In this document: positions 31,230 to 42,300 of the stretch, piece after piece
Layout: each line of letters starts with the position of its first letter
Position numbering within the stretch: the first letter of the stretch is position 1
Assembly (NCBI GenBank): GCA_036768485.1
Contig: JAVLUZ010000153.1
Span: 1 to 64,000 of the forward strand
Length of the DNA: 64,000 bases
Origin: Mermis nigrescens
Taxonomy: Eukaryota > Nematoda > Enoplea > Mermithida > Mermithidae
Direction of reading: 5' to 3'
The notes under the pieces: generated by a model
What the model was told of the DNA's origin: nothing
The model's input: only the letters and a program-made list of their open reading frames with translations
The model's database searches: none
Position numbers and translations under genes: made by a program

Positions 31230-32906
31230 GAGAATTATACGGAGTACGGTAGTTCAATCGCCACGATGATGAATTGTTTTGAAACATTGGCCTGGATTGA
31301 CTACGGTATCGATTCGCATACTCACTAGGATTGTGAGCTTTGCTGTTGCGGTAATTTTGGTTGTTGTTTTGCTGACGTCGAAAACATTCATCTCTGGTGT
31401 GGCCCATGTGTTTGCAATACATGCAATAACATTGCGCTAAAGCATTAGATGTCTCTGGACGCGATTGACGAAAGGACATAGATTGACGGGGGTCTCATTC
31501 TGACTATACGTTGAACGCCGAAAATTATTTTTTGGCAACATGCTACTGGATACTGCAGCGGCAGTTGCTGGTAAATACGGCGTAGGCTGCTTAGCTGAAG
31601 CATACTGTAGGTTCGCAAACTCTATGCAACGCGCAGCATGAAGAAAATCTTGAAGCGGTGCTTCAGGCGCTCTTTTGTAAGCTTTTCTCGCGATATCTGG
31701 CTTCATCCCTTTTCTGAGCTGATGACGGAGCATTTTCTCAAAAGCTATTGAGTCAACTTGAATTTCTGGTTGAGCTCGAATGAGATCTTCGCGTAACGCC
31801 AAAAAATAAGCATTCACAGACTCTGATGGGTGCTGTTTTCACTCAAGAAATCTATCAAACAATGTATCTGAGTCGATAGGCCAAAACTCTGCAATTAATG
31901 CTTGTTTCGTGAGTTCATAAGATTCGCGAACGTCGTTGGGTAGGGAGCAAAACAATCTAGTTGTATAGGTATCGAAAAACGATGGCAACAAATCTAGACA
32001 CGATCTTTCATCAATTCTATAGCCATTTGCTAATCGCTCAAGTTCGTGAAAAAATCCACAGATATCTGTTATTTCACCTTGAAAAAACTTCTTAGTGGCT
32101 ATCGTGTACTGAATTTGTTGCAAAAATGGACCTCTATTCATAGAATCAGCTAGGTAGCGAATACCTGTATTCTCTGAGCTATCAGACGACGTGTCACAAT
32201 GTCGATGCCGTGAACGTCTTGAAGAAGATCTATGACGTCTGGGACTTTCCGGCGGAGAGTCAGTAGCTTGATCCGGATAGTGAACTCTTCGGTTCTGTTG
32301 ATTCTGAGGTGGGTTCTGATCCAGCGGGATCGATGCACCTGTATTTGGCACAAAAATTTGATTCTGCGGAATATGCATCGCATGAAGTGGCAGAAATTCA
32401 GCATTTACGGGATTAACTTGGTTTGCGGCCGGCTGAACGGCTGGCGAAACAATCTGTACTCGCGGAGACAGTTCAACATTTGCAAAACGAGCTAAATGTT
32501 GCTGCTCAGCGTTTACAGAAATGGTAGGACGCGATAAACGTGACGCGATTTGCTGATTAGGAAGCACTGGAATAGACGAACGATGGAGTGGCGTTGACGT
32601 TGCAAACTGCACGCCCGAATCCGAGTCAGCATTTGCAAAGCGAGCTAAATGCTGCTGGTCCGCGTTTGCAGTGACGTTGGGAACCGGTTGTGAGTTGTGA
32701 CTCAACGGGCTGCAAATCAGGGTTTGCAGAGTTTGCATTTTGCAACTGTGCATGCACATGTTCAACAGCTATACGTTCAAGCCAATTTTCCAAATCTTGC
32801 ATATGCGCGAACATCGCATTCAAGAGATTATTTGAATTGCCATTTTTGGTTATCCAATTCACATTTGTGTCGGAAACCAATCTTTGCAGATTTGGAATCT
32901 CGTTAA
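31165..32906 (-). pseudogene. Gag-like region of the gag-protease element
   Basis: Coding runs through several frames on the - strand: N-terminal piece 32626-32880, main piece 31839-32765, then 31437-31817 and 31165-31479. The main piece has an internal repeat (NADQQHLARFAN, NAEQQHLARFAN) and a Gag-like helical region (DICGFFHELERLANGYRIDE, SLPNDVRESYELTKQALIAE). An in-frame TGA at 31837-31839 separates it from the next piece in the same frame, where Trp would fit. A CCHC knuckle CMYCKHMGHTRDEC lies in the last piece. Frameshifts near 32700 and 31490 make it defective unless assembly errors are involved. Confidence 0.7.
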
Positions 32907-33079
32907 TGAAAATGAAATGATGTTAGAAAAAAAATTTTTTTTCATGCAGAAAATGAAACGATGTTAGCTCGGCCGGTCGTCGTGAATGACCTCCAATGTA
33001 AATGTAGGGCGAACCTACGTTCACTTGCTTACATAGCCCGGCTTAGGCTCACGCGCTCGCACAAAAGGCGACTCAGGGG

Positions 33080-34236
33080 TAAGACCCGGCCTATCAAGAT
33101 AGCCCGGCCCTCTACTGCGCGCACCTAGTGAAACTTACTTACTTAACCCCTTTTGAGATTAAGTACCTAAATAATGTAAGTCCCCGGAAACCTAATTGAG
33201 GGCTCAAAAAGGATTATTATTTAACTTGTTTTGGGACCAAATCCCGGTGCTTGAAAATATTGAAGGTTCCTAAGTATAGTGTAGCACAAGGACAGAATTC
33301 AACAGCACGGAAATTCGAACCAAGCCCAATCATCGTTGATTAAATAATTAATTTTTGCAATATTTTTGGACAGAAAATTATGAAGCAATAAAAAACGCGA
33401 CAGCATGAAGGTGCATGCTGCCAACTGTTGTGTTACGCTAATCGGTTAAAAACAACACTATAATTGCGAGGGCATGTAGCCCGCCAACGGCATACAACTA
33501 TTGCCGTGAAGGCACACAAATAAAACAATAAATGCGTAAGGGCGAAAAGTGCCTGCCCAATATGCGACGAAATACGACGAGATTTCCCTGCAGCCACACA
33601 GGGGAAAACACAGGGATACTACCTGCGGAAAAATGCGTCACAGGGAAAAAACAGGCACAGCTTACAAGCTGGCGAAAAACTGGGAAGCTCAATGTAAAAT
33701 GAAAAATTCTTAAAGTGGGAAAAGATCGTCAAAACTGGGCTCGCACGCAGTTTTAAACGATACGAAAAAGAGGCATATCAAATGCGGACAAAGAAACGCG
33801 GAATGGATCTATGAGAATTACAATAGGCCTATGGGCAAAGCTTACGGTAAAGAATGTACAAACGAAATAGACACGAATATGAGACACACACATATGGAGT
33901 TTTAACACACGTATGATATGATAGCAGTATAGCACACATACCAATTCGTACTCAAGTCGCATTAAGCCCGAGTGCCCATTTTCCTATCCCGGATTTTTAT
34001 TGAAAATATGTGTGGGAAAGGAAATGAAGATATGATAATTTTAAGAGGGAAGGTGGTCCCGGGCGACACACTAAAGCGTTACGCTGAGTGGTTGCGTACG
34101 TGCAAATGGAAATTAAGCACGAATTTGAGCATCTGGGGCAAACAGTCATCGGCATGTATGTACAACATAGCACAAAACGAATGGAATTTCGCGTTGAACC
34201 AACGCAACGAGAATGGGGTGTAGAGCCATCTCTACA
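33080..34236 (-). repeat. 5' LTR of the gag-protease element
   Basis: Direct copy of 26931-28080. The segment downstream of it on the - strand (33079 down to about 32906) is the untranslated leader before gag. I could not match a tRNA primer site there. Confidence 0.85.
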
Positions 34237-34824
34237 CAAATATGGAATCAGCGGTCCCAGAAACCCCAGGGGCCAAATTTAGGAAGCAACAGTCAATCTG
34301 TGCTTCTGCAAAAAGACAAAAACCTAAATTTTACGCTATGCATAGGGTACCTTTGGGCTACTGTACGTCAACAACTAATCCGTGAATTTTATTCAAATTC
34401 TACAGTAAGGTCAGTCATAAGATATCCAATAATTGGTGAAAATTTTAGAAAAATTTATCCGTCGCGATTTGAGATATTTGATAAAATACACTTGTAAATC
34501 ACGTTTTTCTTACGGCATCACATCAGTTTACACTGTAGTGTAAAGTGGTTCACACCAATCGATAGCGCATAAAAAGTTGATCTAGGGTGGCTTTAAAATT
34601 TTACCCTGCCGCAATTGCATAAGCGGCTAGAGGTACCAAAACCTTTTACATAAATCCGTAGTTTCCGGGTTTCAGTAGTCCGATCGAGCCATTTTAATCA
34701 AAAAATCGTAATTAGCGCCCGAGAATACCCATTGAGTGAAAAAATAAGTATTACAAAATTATCCAGTAAAAACTTTTTTGCCTCACAGTTACACACACTT
34801 ACACACAACTCGAAATTAATATCA
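34237..34824. other. about 590 bp without recognised content
   Basis: No coding frame, RNA or repeat that I can support. No similarity to the sequence left of 26931 that would give a target duplication for the LTR element. Confidence 0.5.
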
Positions 34825-35262
34825 TAGATACTAACTCATGTAAGAACTCTAACACAAAAGCGAACAAAAATCCAGGATTATACGTATTACTGTACGGACG
34901 GTAGCGTAGTCTCAAATCTCCCCTCAGCACTAGTCGCCTCGCCTCAACTTGCGATTTACGCTTGGTAGGTAGGTAGGGTACGTGCAGAGCGGTTAGCGGT
35001 TTGAAGCATTATAATCACTGCACTTTATCGCGACGATAACGCAACGCAATTGAATTTAGATCTTTCTTTATTAACCGTATGTGACTTCGACGACGACTAG
35101 CTTTTCTTCGCTTATTATGTTGGTCTAAATCAATGATGGAAAAATCTGTAAGTTTATGAATGCGGTGCAGTTTTACGTTTTGTTGGATAGATCGGCTGGA
35201 ATTTATAGATTTACATTGTTTCTAAAGTTTGAAAGTTTATTTTTTGTTCTCTAAGTAGCATA
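34825..35262 (+). repeat. intact copy of the dispersed module
   Basis: Continuous counterpart of the split pieces 470-705 and 10576-10790. It ends where a CATAGGCGTAGCCAGG-type repeat begins (35267). Its nature is unknown. Confidence 0.8.
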
Positions 35263-38170
35263 GGCGTAGCCAGGATTTTCGCCAGGGGGGAATTCCAAAA
35301 AATTTTTTTTCGTCTAAAAAACGCGTAAAAACGCGCGGGCCGTTAAATAACGTGTTTTTTGGCTTTTCACATCATCCTGCACGATTTAAGCCATTAAAAA
35401 ATTGAATTTTCTCAAAACTTTTTTCATGTTTTTGACGGGAAAAATGCTTCTCATGCGCGCGAAGCGCTAATTTTTTGATTTTCCACTAATAAAACGGTAG
35501 AAACTGCCAAATAATAGAATAAACCGGCGCGAAGCACCGAATTTTTCGATTTTTCATCGCAAAACAGCATCACGCAACCATATTGCTCACTTTTTGAAAA
35601 TGTAAAAATTTTCTCCAGGGGGGGAAATGAAATGTGAGTATAATTTTTTCTTTCACTCCGCTCCTTTGCTTTTATGGCCAAAAATTGCAAAAAATTTTCG
35701 GCACTTAGCGCCGATTTTTTAATACTAATACTCTTAACGGAAAGCCCCCTTATGTTTTTCGAAATTTTCTTTCTTCTTAATACTTTATTTGGAAAAAAAC
35801 AAGGGTAAAGCAAAGTCGCAAGGAAAATAAAATAGTTTAGTGTTAAATGCGAAATGACCTGGAAATTAGAGTCTATTTTGTCCCAAGCGCGTGGTTTAAA
35901 CACTTCATTTTAGTCTTTATACAACTTAAAGCGTGTTTTGCATCAATCTTTCTTCTGTACTTCACAGGTTTTGTGCAAAAAATGAGATTTGTTCAAGAAG
36001 CAAGAATGACAGCAATTTTTTGGCAATGATTATGTATTAGCTGGTGAACTATGACCATTTTTAGGATGAATTCAGAACCGTGAATGGGCTAATCTTGTAA
36101 AAATTTCAACGTAACGACTCAAAATTGAAGTGCTCTTTTTACAAAATTTATCGGGGCTCTGCCCTGGACCCCGCTGGGGGCGCGTGAGCGCGTTACCCCT
36201 TATCCCCAGCCCTAAAAGAGATGGTTTCCATTGTATTCTTAACGGAAGGCCCCCTTATGTTTTTCGAAAATTTCGGTCGTGCCCAGGGGCGGATGTAATG
36301 GGGGCGGCCGCCCCCCATTAGCCCAAAATAGTGCGCAAAATTAAGCATTTTTGAGCGATTTTTAGCGATTTTTGGGTTAAAACGGCTAATTTTTCCGCCC
36401 AAGTCAGGGTTCCGCCCCCCCCCCCCCTTAGGGGTACCGCCCCCTTAGGAAAATCCTAGATACGCTATTGGTCGTGCCCCCCAAACAAAATCCTAGATAC
36501 GGGCCTAACTGACAGTCCCGTATTTAGATTAGTGGGCCGCCCGCTAGTCGAAAAACTTTTTTTGCGGGGTAAGATAATGCTGGAAAAAAGGTTAAATTAC
36601 ATTGTCTTTGTCGTAAAGTCTCCCAATTTTTAGTGCGGAATAGGTATTTTCGATAATTTTGCCTCAAGCACGACACGACTTGACACCTTTTATTTAATTA
36701 ACCTATTGAGCAAGGAGAATTTTTCTCGAAAAGTTCGAATTTTATTATCTTGATGGATTGTGCATGTCGAAAATCATAAAAAAACAAGCTATCCCAATGG
36801 AGTTTACTAGATAAATCCAATTTGGGATGGGTCCGCCTACTTCTTCTTGGACGAATCCTGGATAAGCCCCTGAAGTAACTGAACTCAAACGTTTTATTGC
36901 GAATTCATGCAACACAATTACAAGGAATACAAAAAAGCATGGAAAGTAAATAAAGCAAAAGTCGAATTGCAAAAGGCTGCAAGCAAGCCATACCTACATG
37001 ATGTTGGGGCGGGGTTTTGGGGTTTGTAACCCTCTTCCGCCAAAAATTTTTCACCCCGCGTATTATTTTCGATTTCCCGAAGAAGCCCGAAAAATTCGTA
37101 GAAAATATGCTGTTTTCAGCGTGTTTAGCGATCTTTTGACTAGAAAGTATCATTTTAGTAAGGCCCGTAACCAGTATTTTTTAGGGGGGTTGGGGGAAAT
37201 TGAATTAAAAATTGGATAAACGTGAAGAGTTGAAAACATTGAAAAAAACTTGAATCGTTACGTCAAAATTTCCATAAAATCAGCCTAATTTCGGTTCTGA
37301 ATTCGTCTAAAAATAATTAGTTCATCACTTAAATTCTTTATCATTGCCAACAATTGTTTATCATTCTCGCTTCTAGCACGGATCTCATTTTCTGTGTAAA
37401 AACTGCAAAAAAACAAGACATAGATGCAAAATATGCTATGTAGTATAGAGATTGAATATGGAGTGTTTTCAACGCGTGTTTGGGACTTAATAGATTACAA
37501 TTATTAATTGTGAAATTGGGCGCGAAGCGCCGAAAATCATTGCGATTTTTCGCTAAAAGGCAAAGAAGGAGTAAAGAAAAAAATCATTTTTAAATTTCAT
37601 TTCAGGGGGAGGGGGCACATGCACGTGCCTCCATATCCCCCCTTGATACGGGCCTGTTTTCAGCACTTCGCGCCATATACTCATTTTCTGACTGTATTGT
37701 TCAATTTATTTGAAATTTTTTTCGAATTTCTTCTATGCTTTTATCTAGAAAGATAGAGCATCGTCAAAAACGTCAAAAGTGATATTTTGACGAGCATTTA
37801 CTGTTTTTGAGACGAAAAAGGCACTTTATAATTTGACCCCCCCGCCCCCAAAATTCCCAAGCTGTGCATGTCTGCTACACGCGAGTAACACGTTTGCCTT
37901 TTAAGAAATTCGGATAAGTAGGCAGGTATCCAAATTATCTAAATATCTACAAATTAAACTACTCAGCTGTAACGCTCCAGAAGTGACCAAAATTGGACTA
38001 ACTGATTGAAGCAGAATAAATTTTGAGACACAGGTTGAGCAATGTCTTTAGTCGGAGTTCTGCTTTCAGGTGTATGCTAAAATTTGTATTATAAAAAATG
38101 GCATAAAAAGTTGTCTAAACCTATAGTTTTTCAACGTTATTAAGCAAGTACGTAATTTCCTTTCCATTAT
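35263..38170. repeat. dispersed non-coding repeats with GC palindromes
   Basis: Mosaic of fragments shared with other parts of the right half: CATAGGCGTAGCCAGGATTT at 35267, AAATCCTAGATACG at 36448 and 36488, and GC palindrome motifs at about 35455, 35527, 35700, 37513 and 37662. These resemble hAT-type element ends (compare CAGGCCCGTATCCAGG at 46850), but I could not pair ends or find target duplications. Open frames here are low-complexity or antisense to each other. No host exon is recognised. Confidence 0.45.
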
Positions 38171-38421
38171 CATACGTGGGAAGCAAGAAAATTCTGCGGG
38201 GGGTGCAAGATTTTTCGAAGGTCAAAAAATGGCCTTAAAAATGGTGGTATGGGGATAAAAACACCATTTTTCGACGTTTCTCATCAAGCACTATCTATTG
38301 GCATCAAAAAATTGCGAAAAAAATGAAAAAAATTTCGAAAATTGAATTCTGGAGGGGGGTATTTTGGCTTCTGGGGGGGGGGGGTGCGTGCATACCCCCA
38401 AACCCCCCACGCCCAGGTGTG
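38171..38421 (+). mobile_element. hAT-like MITE, family CATACCTGGGCG
   Basis: 251 bp with the family core: CAAAAAATGGCCTTAAAAAT, ACACCATTTTTCGACGTTTC, CTATTGGCATCAAAAAATTG. The ends are CATACGTGGG and CCCAGGTGTG, imperfect inverted repeats. Flanking octamers TCCATTAT and CCCGTTAT match at 6 of 8. It lies just upstream of the first visible WDR43 exon. Confidence 0.7.
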
Positions 38422-38679
38422 CCCGTTATCCTATTTCATACGTTTGATAAGGATATAGAAAATATTTAGCCTCCAGTCTGTTTTCATAATTTTCTGAAAC
38501 TTATTATACCTTAATTCTAAATGGAATACACGAAGGAGTTTTAACGTGTATTAAATTCAATTCAATGTTTTTTTGAAAGTTATTAATTATGTTGCAAGAT
38601 TATTTAGCTTAGCATAAGTTCTTGTTTTTTCTTTTTTTATACATTTTGCTTGCGCTGCGTGATGAAATATTATTTGCAG

Positions 38680-38850
38680 ATACCGATAGAGCAGCGTCTT
38701 AAGTCAACTACTTTAAGTAATGACTCAGATCAGCCTGAAGTTGATCAAAATTCAGCTAAACAAAGCGGCGTGAAAGGACCGCTTATTGGCGAGAGCTTGT
38801 CCATTCTTCTAGCTCAGGGTTTACAGAGTGGAGATAAACATATTCTTGAT
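38680..38850 (+). CDS. WDR43: WDR43 exon a (first visible)
   Basis: Acceptor TATTATTTGCAG, donor GAT|gtatgt. Phase 0 at both ends. Codes for the start of the Utp12 domain (IPIEQRLKST through HILD). Confidence 0.82.
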
Positions 38851-39289
38851 GTATGTTGTGTCTATAAATGATCTTTGGGGTCAAGGGTCTTCAGCATACA
38901 TGTAAGAGGGAAGATGGTGGATCCTCACTCAAAGCCGGACGTCCCCCCATCCTCCCCAAAGCCAGAAAATTTATTCCCGATTTTTGGAAAAAATCGAATT
39001 TTATGCGTTTTTTTGCCGTTTTTGGTCTGAAATTGGAGGCCAGTTTCTCTCCCCTAAATTGGCTGTGGACCCTCCACTGAAAATTCTGAGCCGTTAAATG
39101 TATGGCCTTTGGCTCCATCTGAAAGGGTTCATCCCTCGGAAATTTCTCCCCTTTTAAAATTCGCTAAATTTCAAGAAAATTCTTAGAAAAGGTTATTTTT
39201 AAGCGTTTTTATCTACCTGTTTGCTCAAAATTTTTAAATTTTCGGTTTTCTTGATTTTATATGATTTCGTTCCCTTTAGAAGTAATAAT

Positions 39290-39353
<64 letters not shown>

Positions 39354-42300
39354 CTTTATTCGGAATACACGCAAGGATAACAAAGTAAGGAAAAGTTAGA
39401 AAAATTGCAAAGTGTAAAATGCGAGGTGTCCTGGATACCAGTGATCGTACGGGGACCCCGACCCCGACCCCGAAAAACCCCGGCCTAAACCCCGACCCCG
39501 ACCGGGGGCATGATTTTTCGAGTCGGGGTTGAACCTTTTTGCGGGGGTGAAGTATAGCATTTTATTTGTTGATAGATAGAAGAATTGTATAAATAGCAAA
39601 TAAATTCGGAACAAGGACGATTCATTCACCAGCAAAATTAATATGTTAAACTCGACACTCGCGATATTTCATAAAAAGTACGCCTGGTCGCCATGTTGTT
39701 AAGACGTACATACATAATCGCATATTTTCCATTATGCGGAATCACGGGCGTAGCCGGGGGAATGGAGGCACATGCCCCCCCAGAATTTTTCAGAAATTAT
39801 GTTGATTTTTCTGGCGCAATGTGTCCAGAACATGGAGTTTAAAAAGGCACTAACGTCAAAATTTTTCGGCGCTTCGCGCCGAGTCATTATGTATTATTTA
39901 TTGTTATACAGATCCAATGAATTTAAAAGCCTAAATCTGTTAAAATAATCCAGCACTTCGCAGAACTTTAGCGATTTAATGCACTATTAGTTCATTGAAT
40001 GAAACTGCACATGCTTGTTGAACATAATAGTAAAAGTGCGAAAATAATTGCGTACCAATTTGTCTATTCTCTGCTTTGTTTATCTTTCTTTACAAGGACA
40101 CATAATTCTATTTTAAATGAAGGAAAAGGCCAAATTTTCTTGTGTTTTTGCGCATTTTCTGTTTTCTGAACTAGTTAATAAGAAGGCCACAAATGGGCCT
40201 GAAAATGGTAAGAACAAAATTCTCATTGATACATCTTTCAATGACTTATTGGTTGCGACCCGTTGTTGCGCTACATACTTAGCAGACGTCGAAAAACGCA
40301 TTTCAGCTCAGAGGTTTTGTGCAGTGTAGGTCTTCATCAATTTTAAGTTTTTTTTGACTTTATTCAGAACCGAGATTTTGCCAATTTGCGAAAATTTTAA
40401 CTTTACTAATTAAAAATTAGAGTGCTTTTTACAAAATTTTCGGGGGTTCTGCTCTGGACCTCGCTGGGGGGCGCTTGAGCTCGCCACCCCAGACCCCCAG
40501 CCGTACAATCTCGTTCTACGTGTTGAAAGAGATTTTTAGGAGGACCGAAAAGGTTAAAGGATTAGGAATTTTTAAAAATTTTCGGCGCTTCGCGCCGCAA
40601 TTAGTTTATCTGTTCTGTATGATTTAAGCTGTATAAATTGAGTTTAAAGAGTGAAAACGTCAAAATTCCCTGCGCTTAGCACCGCCGATTATTGTCTTAG
40701 GGCGGTAAAATATGACTGAATTAATTGATGCTTTGCGCCACTTATGATTTCCGAACTGTTTGTCAATAAAAAGGCGTAAATTCTACATGAAAACGGTAAA
40801 AATTCCGAAAATTTTCGGCGCTTCGCGCCATTGGCTCCTCTACAATCAGTGCGCCATAGAAAACCGTTATGAAAAACTGTGGAAGAATACGAAAAAGCGA
40901 GAGCGATTAGTGATTAAAATTGAAGGTAATGCTAAATTGCTAAAACCATGTTTGAACTTGGAATGAAAATAAAATGTTGAACATAACCAGCTTTATTAGT
41001 ATGCTCTACAAACAAGTGAAGGTATCCTTTTTATCCTTTCCAAATTGGTATGTAATCATGCAATGTTAATTGTTAATCTTCAACCCCGACCCCGACCCCG
41101 AAAACCGGTGTTTTTCATCCCCGACCCCGACCCCGATCGGGGGTGAAAATCTGACCCCGTACGATCACTGCTGGATACACAGGCAAATAGTGAATTGCGC
41201 TCACGTGTACCCGATAAAAAATTTCCGAAATCTACCTTTTTCAAACTTCCCTTAAATGTCCCAACATTTGAAGAATTTCGACTATATGGTGAGCGATTGT
41301 TCCAAATTCTAGCTGATCTAGTAGCAAAAGAATACTTTTAACAATCAAGTCGAAATTTACCTAAAAAGATCTCATTTGCAAATGCATTCCTAGTACGCGA
41401 ATGACCATAAAACTAATAAAAACCTTCAGAAGGTAAGAGATTAACATGAATAATATACGCAACGATTAAATCAAAAAGAATTTCACGGAGTTCAAGCCTT
41501 TCTAAATCTAAGGCTTTTAGCCTTTCATCATAAGAAAGTCCCGTATATTCAAATAACATTTTAGTAGATTTCCGCTGTACCCGTTCTACCCTGTTGATAT
41601 CAGAAAGCAAATGAGGGCTCCATACAGTTGGAGCATATGTACTCTACTATAGGCCGAATATAATTCTCAAAAGCAAGAACCAACATTTTTAGATCACGTG
41701 ATTCAAAACATTTGAAAATCAAAGCGCTCATTTTTAAAACACTTGCTGATATATTAGAACTATGACGACTAGATGATAAGTTCGTTGTTAAGGAAACACC
41801 TAGATCTCGAATTGAAGAACCTGCGTCAGATAACAAAAAATGGTTTATATCTAACTATAGGATTTGCGTACCCTAGATATAAGACAGAGCTGATGTGCAC
41901 GTCTGGTGGTGTGTGTCCGATCGCAATATTTTTCTTATGTGCGTCATCGTTTTATTTAACAAAAGTCCAGGCTCCTTAAATGGGAAACTTGGAGGTAGGG
42001 GTGTCTCGGGTACCCGGACCCGAACCCGATTGGTCGGGTACCCGACTAAAATTTTGGACCGTAACCCGGACCCGGACCCGAGGTTGTCCAAAACTTTGGA
42101 CCCGGACCCAGACCCGAGGTTGTCCAAAACTTTGGACCTAGACCCGGACCCGAGGTTGTCCAAAATTTTGGACCCAAACCTGGAATTGACCTCAAGAGGT
42201 ATCGGGCCCGGGTCCAACCTGCAGTCTTTTTTTAATTCTTTAGAATTCACGATTTTCTTAATAATTGTGCTGTTTTAAGCTTTTTTAACTTTCAGCTAGC

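Larger units (their letters stand above)
26931..34236 (-). mobile_element. non-autonomous LTR retrotransposon (gag and protease only)
   Basis: Two direct repeats of about 1.15 kb (26931-28080 and 33080-34236) enclose 5.0 kb of coding sequence on the - strand. Repeat ends share CCGGCCTATC on one side and TAGAGCCATCTCTACA on the other. Gag and aspartic protease are present. No RT, RNase H or integrase motif occurs in any frame between 28081 and 33079. The LTRs differ by scattered substitutions and a 6-bp indel near 33925. A target duplication is not evident. Confidence 0.8.
39283..41870 (-). pseudogene. LINE family D 3' part, split by a hAT-like element
   Basis: RT C-terminal module on the - strand: SIRDLGVSLTTNLSSSRHSS (41600-41836) and RVERVQRKSTKMLFEYTGLS, SYDERLKALDLERLELRE (41413-41610), with a frameshift near 41605. 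Similarity continues to about 41180, then the 3' UTR resumes at 39430 and ends in (ATT)n. The block 39439-41170 between is a later insertion. An ATT tail is typical of CR1-like elements. Confidence 0.75.

Noticed and set aside
36130..36490. Possible host exon in a G/C-rich stretch
   Set aside because: The sequence repeats near 40440 (CTCTGGACC, CTCGCTGGGG) and matches element-end motifs, so it is dispersed repeat DNA.
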